From Gonocerus acuteangulatus (Eukaryota; Arthropoda; Insecta; Hemiptera; Coreidae), in NCBI GenBank assembly GCA_946811695.1, contig OX328125.1, positions 102,135,176 through 102,199,175 of the forward strand: a stretch of DNA of 64,000 bases. The letters are read 5' to 3'. Below are positions 22,606 through 33,089 of the stretch, piece after piece; the stretch's first letter is position 1, and every line of letters starts with the position of its first letter. Made by a program: the position numbers and the translations under genes. The notes beneath the pieces were generated by a model that was given only the letters and a program-made list of their open reading frames with translations, made no database searches and had not been told where the DNA came from.

Positions 22606-24131
22606 CCGACTCGCAGGAACTGCGTCATCTTAGCGCGGTTCCAGTTTTCCAGGGTGTAGCGAGGAATTTCACCAGCGAGCCGTGGGATGATAAAATTCCT
22701 GCCGGAGGTTGGGAATCGAACCCACCATCTCCCGCTTATGAATCCAAGGCGCTAGCAATTAGACCACGGGAGACCCCGGTTCCTGTTCATATCCCTATTC
22801 TCATTTGAAAAGCATAGAATAGAAACAGATAATATTTTCCTCGGCCTTTGTTCAAAGGGTTTTATGGCTATACCTGGGGTCAGGTCCGCAAGACCCTAGA
22901 ATCCTCTTCTACCGATACTTCATTTCATACGTTTCAATGAATTGGAAAATATCAAATATTTTCACACATTCCTGTGTTCTTTTACTGTAGTAATAATTCT
23001 ACAGATAAAATCAATTAAAAAATAAAATAAAAAAACCAACAGCATAAAGGCAATTGAAAATATTCAAAAGACGTCTGTAATATCGTAAATATTCAAACGA
23101 CGTTTGTAATATCGTGATGTATGTTAAAGAGCAAGTCGCCAAAAGTTGCGAATCTCTTAATAAATAAATATCAATATCATCAAAAGACGTCAACGAATCT
23201 TTTTCTCTTGGCAAGCTATATTTCTAACGATGAATTGTTTTTCTTATTTTGCCTAATCTGTTTTATTGTAAAATACATTATCCAACTATAAGCAATTAAA
23301 AAATAACAAAGAATAAAAACAGACAAAAAGAACAGTTCGAATAAGCAAAATCAATTACTTTAATGTTTTAAGCACTTATTTCTCCGATTGACATCGCCTA
23401 ATAAAAACTTTCATCAGAACCTTTTTTGTAGAGCATTTAGTAAGCTTTCTAATGGTATTCTTTCGTTTACCAAGATTCTCAACATTTTTCGAGATATTAA
23501 GGAAAATATACAAAGTTACCAAAACTTTTTAAGTCTGTTAATAAAATATTTTATTCTAACCCTTCCTTCACTCCAAACGTAACCAAAATTTCAACATATT
23601 AGTTTTAATGAATGTAGAACATGCAGAAAATGTTTCAACTTAATCCCATGATTTTAAGTACCCAAACCAAAAACGGTATTCAAAAACTATTTTTCCAATT
23701 TTCTCGAAAACGGTTAAAGCTATCGCCTTGAAAATGGTTTCATTCGTTTTCCTAGCCCAAGAAGCCTATAAAAAGAGTACTTACAAGCTTATGAACTCAA
23801 AAACGTAAGCGTTACGATTTTTTCTGCGCGAATTTCGCCCCAAACTCCATCTTCCAGTGGGCGGATTTTGCTGGTTAACGAACTTGACCTTTCATATTGG
23901 ACGACTGATTTTTGTACCAAATTTCATCAAAATTGGACCATTCGTCTTCGACCTAGAGAGCGAACAGACAAATATATATATATATATACATACAAATTTG
24001 AACCACCGTTATTTTCGGTCTCTAGGGGTTCTGAAACGCGAAATTTTCTTGTCGGCACTTCCGGATTGTTTCATTGTATCAACCTTATAAGCGGGGTTCC
24101 TCCCTATGGGGGAGGGAGGAACCGCGCTAAA
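22606..24131. mobile_element. Insertion bounded by GACTCGCAGGAACTGC and GGAACCGCGCTAA
   Basis: Comparison with 17420-17830 shows that the sequence from about 22600 to 24131 interrupts an older repeat. Left boundary: GTCCGACTCGCAGGAACTGC then TTAGCGCGGTTCC; right boundary: GGAGGAACCGCGCTAA, so a 13-bp inverted match lies near the ends. The right part (23990-24131) resembles 47310-47474. It contains a tRNA-derived SINE and a family shared with 14400-15470. No transposase is seen and the class is unclear. Confidence 0.5.
22645..22785 (-). mobile_element. tRNA-derived SINE, family A
   Basis: On the minus strand a tRNA-like head has an A box TGGTCTAATTG (22756-22766) and a B box GTTCGATTC (22713-22721), the internal RNA polymerase III promoter. 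It is followed by GGCAGGAATTTTATCATCCC and ACGGCTCGCTGG, a body also seen at 26225-26455 and 26790-26945. The cloverleaf is imperfect, so it is not a tRNA gene. Confidence 0.75.
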
Positions 24132-24574
24132 AATAATAATGGTTAATTGACACCTTAATTTTATTATTATTTTATTTTATTAGGCTGTGCTCGGCGATGT
24201 AATTTATAGGACAGCAACATAAAAACAAGTACTTTTACGTAAAACAATGCGGAAACGACCGCATTTCTTTCTAAACCAAATAAACTATGGATAATTGACT
24301 TTTATTTCAGAGACATATAGCAGACAACCTAAATGCACCAAGTTGATAATATATTTTGGCAAAAAGAAAATTCTTTTAAAAGCTAAATATAAACATCACA
24401 TTTTTTCCTTAGATGAAGACGGTAAAAGTCGAATTTCGTTGCAATCGTCCGTTAAGGGCATGTTAATAATTTTGTAGCCCCACCCCTCCATATGTACCTC
24501 GTTCAAACGTTTGTTTTGCCAGTGCTATAAACCACGTTTCGTGGCAATACCCGTAAATTGTGGTTGCTGTGCTA

Positions 24575-24580
<6 letters not shown>
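24132..24580. other. Continuation of older repeat, otherwise gene-free
   Basis: 24132-24290 matches 17650-17830. Beyond that nothing is recognised. Confidence 0.4.

Positions 24581-24646
<66 letters not shown>
24575..24646. repeat. (AC)n/(AT)n compound microsatellite
   Basis: CA repeats pass directly into TA repeats. Confidence 0.95.
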
Positions 24647-24647
<1 letters not shown>

Positions 24648-24689
24648 AAAGTCAGTTGAGTAACAGGCCATGAGGGCCTAGAGGGTTAG

Positions 24690-25085
24690 ATACTACTAGG
24701 CACCCGTTTGAATGAAATGGAAATTCGTATTCTTATTCCAGGACACAAGTCCCATAGGAATAATTTTGAAATTACAAACTAATAAAGAATTAAATATATA
24801 AACCTATAAATACTACCAATATATAATGTATAGCTTCTATATAAACTAGGGATTGGGTAAAACCTGCAGGGATAGAAGGTGGTGGAAGAGTCGGGATTTA
24901 GAGGTTTCTAAATTGGTAGAATGGCGGACAAACAGAGGTAAGGAATTCCATAGCGAGGATGATAAATGATTTTTCGAATAATGCAGTACGGTGGGAAGGA
25001 ATATAAAGATCGGAAGGACGAGATCGGGTGTTACGGGATGTGAACAGTGGATATGAATTAAATTTTACTTTTTCATGGGTTTGCG
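24690..25085 (-). pseudogene. CR1/L2-like LINE ORF2 C-terminus and 3' UTR (fragment)
   Basis: The minus strand, from about 25085 downward, shows RNTRSRPSDLYIPSHRTALF and EKSF, followed after a frame change by LWNSLPLFVRHSTNLETSKS and HHLLSLQVLPNP and a stop. This is the conserved C-terminal tail (TRS...LYIP...LWNSLP) of CR1/L2/Jockey-type LINEs. The 3' UTR ends in CCTATGGGACTTGTGTCC, AATAAGAATA and ATTCATTC-like tail sequence. It is the same family as 54823-56536. Confidence 0.75.
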
Positions 25086-25089
25086 GGTA

Positions 25090-26112
25090 CCCATGAAAAT
25101 AATAAAAGGCTGGGTAGGCCTAGGGACGATCTGGGACCCCCTATGCAATCCTTGAACGTCCACATTACAGGACGTGATTCTTGGGCAATATAAATTTTTC
25201 ACGAAATTAAAAAAGTGGTATAAAATATTGTTTTACTTTTCGCTAAAAACTGTGTACTCGGTGAGAAAACAGTCAACGAAAAGGTGTTTTGTGATGTCAT
25301 AACTATTCATAAAATAAAAAAACAATATTAGAGCAGATTTCAACAACTAATTAGGTGTAATATCTTGTGGTTTTTCCCACTCCAAACCACTGTACGGTCC
25401 TTAAAATTCTAGATTGTGTGCGCTATAAGTCTCCCGTTTCCAATTTCATTCGACGCAATAATAATCATCTTCAATGAAGTAAGTGTTAGAAAATCCTCAA
25501 TCCTTTCAAATAACTCCAGAGGAACGGATAAACACCATTATACTAACAAGACTGAGGATAGCGAAAGTAGAAGGGGGGGAGAGGAGACACCTTGAGGAAT
25601 TCCTTCGACTCTCCTGGAATTTTCTGCCCCCTCCTCCCTTAGGGCAAACAACCATCCTCCCCCTCTCACCAGTCGCAATTAAATTTCATCCATTTTCCCG
25701 GAAAGTTCAGTTCACTCTGACAACAGACCGGTCATGACCCCTGCATATTTCAGATTCAGTTATTAAATTTTTCATTCAGGCTTCTTATAAATTCATTAAA
25801 CTCTTCTCTAAAATGTTTTATTATTTTTAATACTTCTTTTGAATTCTTTATTGAAGTATCTATGAATTTCATTAATTTTTAATAATTCCAGTAATTTTAT
25901 TATTGAATTATGAATATTAACCAAAGATTTAGTTAAAACTATTCTAGTGTACTGTGAAGTGGAGCAATGTTAACATTTTGACAATTTCTATTGAATATTC
26001 TTTTCAATATGTCTGGCGTAGAGTTTAGAATATATGTTACCAACAGCCGGCCCGCGGGCCGTATCTGATCCTCTGTAAGATTTGATCCGATCCGTGAGAC
26101 ATTTTGAAAACC
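25090..26112. other. Gene-free interval
   Basis: No recognisable gene. The purine-rich segment 25540-25700 opens short frames only. Confidence 0.4.
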
Positions 26113-26114
26113 CC

Positions 26115-26151
26115 AATATATATATATATATATATATATATTTATTTATAT

Positions 26152-26201
<50 letters not shown>
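26115..26201. repeat. (TA)n/(AC) compound microsatellite
   Basis: Two TA tracts separated by ACACACAC. Confidence 0.92.
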
Positions 26202-26203
<2 letters not shown>

Positions 26204-26224
26204 TAAACTATATACACTCACTCA

Positions 26225-26455
26225 AAATGACGAAAATCGTCATTCGTCGGGTCTCCCCGTGATTCCCATGCGGGAGATGGTGGGTTCGAGTCCCTCCGAC
26301 GACAGGAATTTTTTTATCTTACGGCTCGTTGGGAAAATTCCTTATTCCCCAGGGATGCCGGCACTAATAGCCCAGAGGTCGATGCGGCCCTCTGAAAAAA
26401 AAAAGGTTGCTCCTGCAAACCGAGTGTCTCATATTTTTCTTGTCGCTATTTAACT
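26225..26455 (+). mobile_element. tRNA-derived SINE, family A
   Basis: The tRNA-like head includes the B box GTTCGAGTC (26284-26292) with CGTCGG/CCGACG outer pairing, followed by CAGGAATTTTTTTATCTTAC and GGCTCGTTGG as in the copy at 22645. It starts immediately after a microsatellite and ends in a low-complexity tail. Confidence 0.7.
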
Positions 26456-26789
26456 TTGAACTCAGTTCCTCTAGCATATTAGGAGATTAAGCTAACCTAA
26501 TCCGCTACATGATATTTTTCTGTTTTATTTATCAAGTACATTAAATCCTTTCTTTACACAGTACACAGTACTCGCCAAAACCATTAACAAATCTAAAGGA
26601 GATACCCCGGTTATAGAAAAAAGAAACAAAGTTCTAGATACCTTAGGAAACATAAAATGCTAAAGCTATATTCACTGACAGATCGGAATTTCCGGGGTCA
26701 ACAGTAAGATGACAGGGTAATAACAAAAAAAAAAAAACAATCCAAATTTATTTATTTTTTTTTTTACTGCGCATCATAATTTCGGCCAT
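26456..26789. other. Gene-free interval
   Basis: A/T-rich with an A-run and T-run near 26726-26765. No feature. Confidence 0.4.
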
Positions 26790-26945
26790 TTGCACCGACA
26801 TCCTGGTGCAACGACCGAGTCGTGGGATGAGAAAATCCATGCCACCGGTGGGTCTCGAACCACCCACCATCTCCCGCATGAGAAACAAGCCCAATAGTCT
26901 TTGCAATATTCACTCTACCGAGCTTACTGCCATGAGACACCCAAC
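26790..26945 (-). mobile_element. tRNA-derived SINE, family A
   Basis: On the minus strand the B box GGTTCGAGACC is at 26851-26861, with GGTGTCTCATGGCAGTAAGC upstream as a degenerate A-box region, and TTTTCTCATCCCACGACTCG downstream matching the family body. It is the opposite orientation to the copy at 26225. Confidence 0.72.
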
Positions 26946-26959
26946 TAGTTATCTGTACG

Positions 26960-27450
26960 GATTAACTTAGCGCTCTTCGCATCATACAAGAAATATACTC
27001 TGGTACAAAAACATGGACACAGTCTATAAACAGAGAAGCAAGCTCCTATTGATATGGGCTTCTAGTCATGTTGGAATACGGGGTAACGAAATAGCTGAAG
27101 GGCAGCAAATGAAGCACATAAGCTGACACGCCATTAACTGCATTGGAAATTGATCTAAAAAGTGGCAAGAACTGGTTGAATATAAACTAAGAGAAATAAA
27201 ATCCTCAATAGAATGCCAGGGGTTCTTCATCGAGGGCTAACAGGAGAAAGGAGGTAGTCATAGCCCGAATGAGAATCGGACACACAAAACGTTCGCATGG
27301 ACCCCCTCCCCCCAAATTTCAAAGATGTGATGATACACTGTTTATAAAACACACCTTAGTTCACTCCCACCACAGCAGGAAGGAATGAGACGAATTGAAA
27401 ATCCCCGAAAATTACAGCATTGCGTTGGGTAACGACAGTAAAATAAAACT
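26960..27450 (+). pseudogene. I-clade LINE RNase H and C-terminus (decayed)
   Basis: In successive frames I read LLLIWASSHVGIRGNEIAE (27046-27101), the C-terminal RNase H motif (SHVGIRGNELAD in intact elements), and later ARMRIGHTKRSHG, the conserved ARLRIGHT segment before the terminal zinc knuckle. Several stops and frameshifts separate them. I-clade LINEs carry RNase H after reverse transcriptase, probably for removal of RNA from the hybrid. The fragment is 5'-truncated and dead. Confidence 0.75.
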
Positions 27451-28340
27451 TTCTTAAATGAATGTATTTATATAAAAATATATGAAGGATTAATAAACAA
27501 ACGGAAAAACAAAATATAGAGAAAAATAATTAAAAAAAACATTATTAACAAAATAGTATCTATAATTATTCTCTGTTACGGAAATGACTTTAGGGTTAAC
27601 CTTCCAGTAGTGGCGCCCCTTTTAGGGACATCCATAGTGGCGCTACACCTCACAGGTGCAAACCCTATTTCGCGCGGAAAAGTGTGCCTCAGCAACGTGA
27701 TAACTTTGCTATTTGTGAGAAATAGTACCAGCGGACGCTTTTTTGGGATGCTTTTTTATAACACTTTTTTTCAGTTTACTAATCGCTAAAGCATATTTAT
27801 GCTAATAACAACGTCCTGTGATCCTGTGTTGCTAAAATGTATATAGGACGCCATCTTAAATCTTATCCTACTGGATATTCATGTAAAAAAGGATAGGAAA
27901 TCACGCGAATAGTGGCGCTGTTCCTAGCAGTTGAAGACCAATTTTGACTCCTCTCATTTATTCTACGATCGAATAAACTCACCCACATACTCATAGATGA
28001 TAGCATAGTAAGATAGAGAACGAAAAGTGGAAATATCTCATATCTGTAAAACTTACGTGAGTTGTGGCGCGGCACCTGAGAGGTGACGAGGGCAGCCACC
28101 GACGATGATGACTTCGCAAAAAGGCGTCAATGCGACTGGCCGGCGGGAAAACGGAAATCCGGAAGATAGGAAAGCGGAGAGCCCGCCAAAACACGGCTGC
28201 CAACCGTGATCCAAACAATAAAAAAAATATTTATTCATTAAATGACCCTTAGCTCAAATATACATATATAACTGGCGAATAAGGCGGAAGGTCAATAAAA
28301 TATCGCCACACACTATTTTACACTTTTTATTTATCTTCCC

Positions 28341-28374
28341 TACATGTTTCGCACCCTTTTTTGTGCCTCTTCAG
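28341..28374 (-). ncRNA. Hammerhead-ribozyme-like core, left arm
   Basis: The minus strand reads CTGAAGA, GGCAC...GGTGC-type stem, then GAAACATGTA. Stem II can form five base pairs, helix III is only AC/GU with a two-base loop, typical of PLE variants that are thought to act as dimers. It faces the copy at 29070. Confidence 0.65.
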
Positions 28375-29069
28375 GGGAACACTCTTAAACATTAAATTCA
28401 GCCTCGACCTGAGGAATGGAACCTTCCACTAACAGGACCTCGTCTAGACTGGTCATTGACTGAACGAATCCAATATAGTGTCAAATAGTCAGCTGATCGA
28501 TAATCGATCTGTCATAAATTTAAAATTGCTTTTAATTTCCAGATGAAATATAGTCCTATAATACCAATTTTCTTATTTTTTATCAAATAAATGAATGAAA
28601 ATATTATTAAGATGGTGTATTTCCGTTTTCTTATTTATCACTTTTTTCCTGTTTTTAATGATGTGTATGTTTTCTTTAATCTTTCTTTTCATTCTATTTC
28701 TTTATGGTCATGAATTTGATTTTGAAAACATCAGAATATTAGGGAAAGAAAGAAATAGAATGAAAAGAACGATTAAAGAAAACATACACATCAGTAAAAA
28801 CAGGAAAAAAGTGATAAATAAAAAAACGGAAATACACCATCTTAATAATATTTTCATTAATTTATTTCATAAAAAATAGGAAAATTGGTACTATATTTTA
28901 TCTGGAAATTAAAATCAATTTTAAAATTATGACGGGTCGATTATCGATCAGCTGGCTATTTGACACCATATTGGATTCGTTCAGTCAATGACCAGTCTAG
29001 ACGAGGCCCTGCTAGTGGAAGGTTCCATTCCTCAGGTTGAGGCTGAATTTAATGTTTAAGAGTGTTCCC

Positions 29070-29103
29070 CTGAAGAGGCACCAAAAAGGGTGCGAAACAT
29101 GTA
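29070..29103 (+). ncRNA. Hammerhead-ribozyme-like core, right arm
   Basis: CTGAAGA, then GCACC paired with GGTGC, then GAAACATGTA. It is the mirror partner of 28341-28374. Confidence 0.65.
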
Positions 29104-29225
29104 GGGAAGATAAATAAAAAGTGTAAAAGTGTGTGGCGATATTTTATTGACCTTCCGCCTTATTCGCCAGCTATATATAAAAAAAATGTGCACCTTACAG
29201 GTGCGCGCCACTAACGGAGGGTTAA

Positions 29226-29834
29226 GAACTTTGTGGAATCGCACTAGTGTGTAAATAAAATGAAACCTCCGACTGAATTCCTAGGTCTAGGGTTGTTAAT
29301 TCTACAAATATGAGAATAGTTCCAATTCTCAAACAGAATTCCTACATTATTACTATTAGTTTTGTCTACCAATGCTCCTATTCGGAGTGACAAATCAACC
29401 GACTGTGAATACATTTCCCCATACACATAATATGTCTATATAAACACGACATGAATGTGTAAACATTGAATACATTATTCCAAAGCCTTAAAAATCAGGA
29501 GAATCCGTTTAAAGCAGATACATTCATTGGCATGCAGTTTTATCACTTTGATGGTTTATTTAACATTCGCCAACTTACTTTAAGCTATCTAAGTTATTGA
29601 ATTATATATCGGTTACTCTATGAATTCATAATGGCGGACGAACTGCAGTCCTGTCGGCTGGCTCTTCATTATTCAATGAAAAACACTTTGCCTTTTAATA
29701 CTACGGGGAAAATCACTCTGCTCAAAAAAATTTCATCTCTCTTATGCTCTTTAGCCTTCAAAATTACCATGTTTCAAACATGCAAAAGTACTATCATGGG
29801 TTTTTTGACCAACACATAAAAAAAAAATTTTTTC
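29226..29834. other. Gene-free interval
   Basis: No gene or repeat recognised. It is bounded by a piggyBac-like element and a PLE, so it may be unique sequence. Confidence 0.4.
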
Positions 29835-29898
29835 ATCTGTGGCAGAAGGTCAAATTTATAAAAACACACACTTTCTTTGCTACTCCATTATTCAGCTT

Positions 29899-29931
29899 TA
29901 CATGTTTCACGTCGTCATGACGCCTCTTCAG
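29899..29931 (-). ncRNA. Hammerhead-ribozyme-like core
   Basis: Minus strand: CTGAAGA, GCGTC...GACGT stem, GAAACATGTA. It lies downstream of the GIY-YIG frame on the same strand. Confidence 0.65.
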
Positions 29932-30107
29932 GAGCACTTAAACTAAATAAAATAAAATAAAATATTGTTACAGCCTATACCGTAGAGAACCTTCCGTAGG
30001 TAGAGCCACTTCTGGACTGATAAGATCAATCATGTCTACTAGGTATCAGCTGTTTAAAATCGATAGTTTTAGGGTAAATGTCGATTTTCCAAAAGAAGTT
30101 TTGTTTA

Positions 30108-30380
30108 TTAAATTGAAAAATATTTTAACCAGGAATTTGATATTTGTTTTTTTTTTCTAACGGCCTTTTTCCTATTTTTAATTATGTGTATATTTTTCTC
30201 TTTATCTAATACCTTTACCGTGTCAAAATTAAATGTGTGGCTATATCGTATCACATCATCCACCAATACAGTCTTGTTTTCAGTCTCGTCGAGGTTTTTG
30301 GCGTGTTGTTTAATTCTCTTTTTTAATAGTTGTCCCGATTCCCCTACATACACCTTATCACAAATTGCACAATCAATTTA
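30108..30380 (-). pseudogene. Penelope-like GIY-YIG endonuclease fragment
   Basis: The minus strand reads INCAICDKVYVGESGQLLKK, then RIKQHAKNLDETENKTVLVD and HTFNFDTVKVLDKEKN. VYVGESG is the GIY-YIG YIG motif, preceded by a cysteine pair and followed by the R..H helix and the H.F.F strand that carries catalytic context. A final AVRKKKQISNSWLKYFSI tail ends in a stop. The reverse transcriptase is absent (5'-truncated). The first ATG falls inside the motif, so no native start exists. The function in an intact element is target nicking for integration. Confidence 0.8.
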
Positions 30381-30549
30381 ATATACCTAATATTTGGTTT
30401 CCTTTTCTTTTAGATCATCTTTAGTTCGGATTTTGTCTTGATATATCCAGGAGATTCTTCCTAGGTCTTTACAGACGTGGCCCTACCTACGGAAGGTTCT
30501 CTAAGGTATAGGCTGTAACAATATTTTATTTTATTTAGTTTAAGTGCTC

Positions 30550-30582
30550 CTGAAGAGGCGTCATAACGACGTGAAACTTGTA
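30550..30582 (+). ncRNA. Hammerhead-ribozyme-like core
   Basis: CTGAAGA, GCGTC with CGACGT pairing (one G-U), then GAAACTTGTA. It is the mirror partner of 29899-29931 and the helix III loop is TT. Confidence 0.65.
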
Positions 30583-30645
30583 GGGCGTAATAAAAGTGTA
30601 GAGAAGAAAGTAAGTGTTTTTTTATAAAATTGACCTTCTGCAACA

Positions 30646-31465
30646 GATGAATATATTGGAAAAATAAGTGAAGAGAGGCTCACTAAGCAACTTGCAGCTA
30701 AAGTGGTTGCAAGTAAGGTAGGTTGGTACAATGACTTACGTGATGTCTGTATTAAAGCAGGATACGACTCGTAAACTTTTTTTTCAATCCCACTAGACAA
30801 GATACATGCAACCGTCAAATGCATAGTAGGTAGTATTGACTCCCTACAAAAAGAAAAGCTACAAGACAGGCTAACGAACGCGCAGTTCCACACAACCTAC
30901 AAAATTATGAAATTTGAATGTATGCAGCCGTCTTATAACAAGGACACTAACAGCCTTCAAATGATAAGGACCATCATGCGAGCCAGAACAGAAACGCTAA
31001 ACCTGAACCGGAAGCCTTGGAGTTCTGATGATAGTGCCCTCTGCTCTCTTTGCAACATAAAACTACCCGAAGATATCATCCATTTCCTAGCTGTATGCCC
31101 AATCCTCTCCGAAATAAGAGTAAACATCTTCCACAGAAATAGATTAACCCACTCGCAAGCAATAGACTATTTGAACGGCCAGGACTACTCAAAACTATAC
31201 CACTACGTTAAAGAGGCTATGAATTTTAAATTTGATTACCAGGAATAAGGAGGATCAATTTTTGTTTTACTTATTTATTTGTTTTTATATTGTTTAAAAT
31301 CACTTATATTTATTTTTATTTTATTTTCATGTGTATTATATTATGTGGTGTCGCTTAGGTGATGGATTATATCCAAGCTTATGTAAATTTATTGTAAATT
31401 TCTCAAGGACTTATTATTTGTACATGTATATAATAAAATTTACTTTACTACTACTACTACTACTA
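30646..31465 (+). pseudogene. LINE ORF C-terminus with CCHC-type motif and (ACT)n tail
   Basis: An open frame from 30646 continues through one in-frame TAA (30772-30774) to a stop at 31246-31248. Near the end it has CSLCNIKLPEDIIHFLAVC, a CX2C...HX4C knuckle typical of LINE ORF2 C-termini. The 3' UTR carries TAGGTGATGGATTATATCC and AAGCTTATGTAAATTTATTG, and the copy ends in an (ACT)n run near 31442-31465. The reverse-transcriptase core is missing because of 5' truncation or the neighbouring PLE. I cannot fix the clade. Confidence 0.65.
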
Positions 31466-31799
31466 TTATTGGAAAAATAGGGTCACTATCTTATAAAATT
31501 AAAATTGTAAGCACATCTATATATCAAAAACTCAGTCGTTTGTCGGTCTGTTCGTTCTTAGGCGATATCCAACTATTCTTAGACTACGGCTAAATATCTG
31601 CATCTAATCTGTATATATAAAATTTGGATGTTTATCTGTCTGTTAGTTTCTTTTACAAATCCACACCTTTTGACCGATATTGACCAAACACTGAACACTG
31701 GTAGGAATTGAATACTCATCAAACGCAACGAATTTTCAAATTGTTTTTACACTTCCTAAAGAACATTATTGATTTAATTTAAGTTTTAACGTCCATTAT
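31466..31799 (+). repeat. Interval holding a family X copy
   Basis: About 31590-31740 has CTGTCTGTTAGTTTC, CACACCTTTTGACCGATATT and GACCAAACACTGAACACTGG, a diverged family X unit. The rest is not recognised. Confidence 0.5.
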
Positions 31800-31985
31800 T
31801 ATCTAAGAATTTTAGGACGGGTTGTCTATAGGTTACCACCCATTCCTAGCCAGGATAGTGCTTATGCATTTTCTTTGTACTAAAGAAAAGCCACCATCCC
31901 ATAGTGGGAATCAAACCCACGACGGAGTGATAAGTGCTCAGTCCTTAACACTCACGGCCTGGTACAAGCTACTCTATTTTAATTA
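31800..31985 (-). mobile_element. tRNA-derived SINE, family B
   Basis: On the minus strand a B box GTTTGATTC (31908-31916) sits in GGGTTTGATTCCCACTATGG, followed by GGTGGCTTTTCTTTAGTACA and TGGCTAGGAATGGG. The related copy at 45590-45735 is more complete. It overlaps the start of a 174-bp tandem duplication. Confidence 0.6.
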
Positions 31986-32298
31986 TATTAGCCACAAACA
32001 GGAAGCTAACGCTACCTAGTGGTGGCTAGTGGTCGTTATTGACTACTAAAACTATTGCTAGCTACTACTAGGGAGTTATATCAGCTGCAGTCTGAAAGTA
32101 GAGTAGAAGAGAAAGGCGAGTTAACTCACGGCCTGGTACAAGCTACTCTATTTTAATTCTATTAGCCACAAACAGGAAGCTAACGCTACCTAGTGGTGGC
32201 TAGTGGTCGTTATTTACTTCTAAAACTATTGCTAGCTACTACTAGGAGAGTTATATAAGCTGCAGTCTGAAAGTAGAGTAGAAGAGAAAGGCGAGTTA
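31951..32298. repeat. 174-bp tandem duplication
   Basis: Two adjacent copies (31951-32124 and 32125-32298) start CTCACGGCCTGGTACAAGCT and contain CTAGTGGTGGCTAGTGGTCG; they differ at only a few sites. The first copy begins inside the SINE. Confidence 0.85.
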
Positions 32299-33085
32299 AC
32301 TCGCCTGGAGGCGCTAAAGAGTTAAACTGAATTCAAATAACGAGAGTACTGCGCTAAAACGATCATATAAACAGGGTGTCCCGTAAATTTCTAGTCATAT
32401 TATGGGAGGTGACAGAGGACCTTTAGGGGAACAAAAAATGTTCTATCGATTTTCCGAATTCTCACACATAAGGGAGAAACGTCGTTTTATTGTTTTATCG
32501 AGATAAACGTGGGTTTTAAAAGAATAATCGTTGTAGGTGGTTCTTATAGAAAGGAAGTGAAACCTATCGAAAGCAGAGTAAATTTACTATAAGACTAGTT
32601 GATAGTAAACGTAAAAATGAATGAATGTAAGTATGTATATCTTACCAAAAGAAGGCAATTCTAAATTTCCTGACATTTTTACGATATTTCATACCAGCGT
32701 TACACCTCAATGGGCAGGATCTGAGATTTCCGGGTTTTAGAAAAACTTCCTCATTTAACCAGCTTTCCATTCATGTATCACAACCCTGTGTTATTGAAGT
32801 ATGTGAGCGATTTAGGAACAAAAGTATGGAAAAAAAACATGGATCTGTGAAAAGAAAGTTTAAATTTTTTCTTCAGTTTATTCAAAATCTTAAAAGAAAT
32901 ATTTATTTATAAAAATATTTACTTCAATATTAAGTTAATATTTACTTAAAACCATAAAAAAAATACTTCCACGAAAATTTAAAAAAAATCCTAAAACAGC
33001 AAATAAATAAAATACACATTTATTTTGAATTTATTAATTACAGTAACTAATACTGGGTCCAGGAGGTGGCCATTAATGAACCCCA
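32299..33085. other. Gene-free interval
   Basis: CAGGGTGTCCCGTAAATTTC at about 32374 resembles a mariner-like end such as that at 33620, but no partner was found. The rest is A/T-rich. Confidence 0.4.
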
Positions 33086-33089
33086 ATCG

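Larger units (their letters stand above)
28270..29178. mobile_element. Palindromic Penelope-like element copy
   Basis: Arms of about 435 bp (28270-28706 and 28747-29178) are reverse complements around a 40-bp centre. Each arm contains a hammerhead-like core. The right arm reads as the end of a GIY-YIG domain: HEFDFENIRILGKERNRMKR and TIKENIHI (28708-28790), which in PLE proteins follows the catalytic core. PLEs are known to carry terminal repeats in direct or inverted order; here a 5'-truncated copy is joined to an inverted copy. Confidence 0.75.
27600..29221. mobile_element. piggyBac-like element with TTAA duplication
   Basis: TTAA lies at 27596-27599 and 29222-29225. The left end CCTTCCAGTAGTGGCGC and the inverted right end CCCTCCGTTAGTGGCGC agree at 14 of 17 positions. 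TTAA duplication with such ends is the piggyBac pattern. An imperfect palindrome CACCTNANAGGTG occurs near 27649, 28074 and 29191, next to GTGGCGC phrases, suggesting repeated binding sites. No transposase remains. A palindromic PLE copy (28270-29178) is inserted in it. Confidence 0.65.
29835..30650 (-). mobile_element. Penelope-like element with inverted terminal repeats
   Basis: Inverted arms 29835-30011 and 30479-30650 enclose a truncated coding part (30108-30380, minus strand). Each arm has a hammerhead-like core. CCTACGGAAGGTTCTC and CAATATTTTATTTTATTTAG mark the arms. The arrangement of protein end, 3' UTR, ribozyme and terminal arm fits a PLE whose 5' side carries an inverted partial copy. 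It lies against a LINE fragment beginning at 30646. Confidence 0.75.

Noticed and set aside
22709..22784. Genuine tRNA genes at the A/B-box sites (also 26225, 26790, 31800, 45590)
   Set aside because: Stems are incomplete and each is followed by a shared SINE body; they are tRNA-derived SINEs.
27863..28238. Overlapping minus-strand frames in the piggyBac-like element
   Set aside because: Three short overlapping frames, none with transposase motifs.
30561..30893. 110-codon minus frame
   Set aside because: Antisense to the LINE C-terminal fragment and PLE arm.
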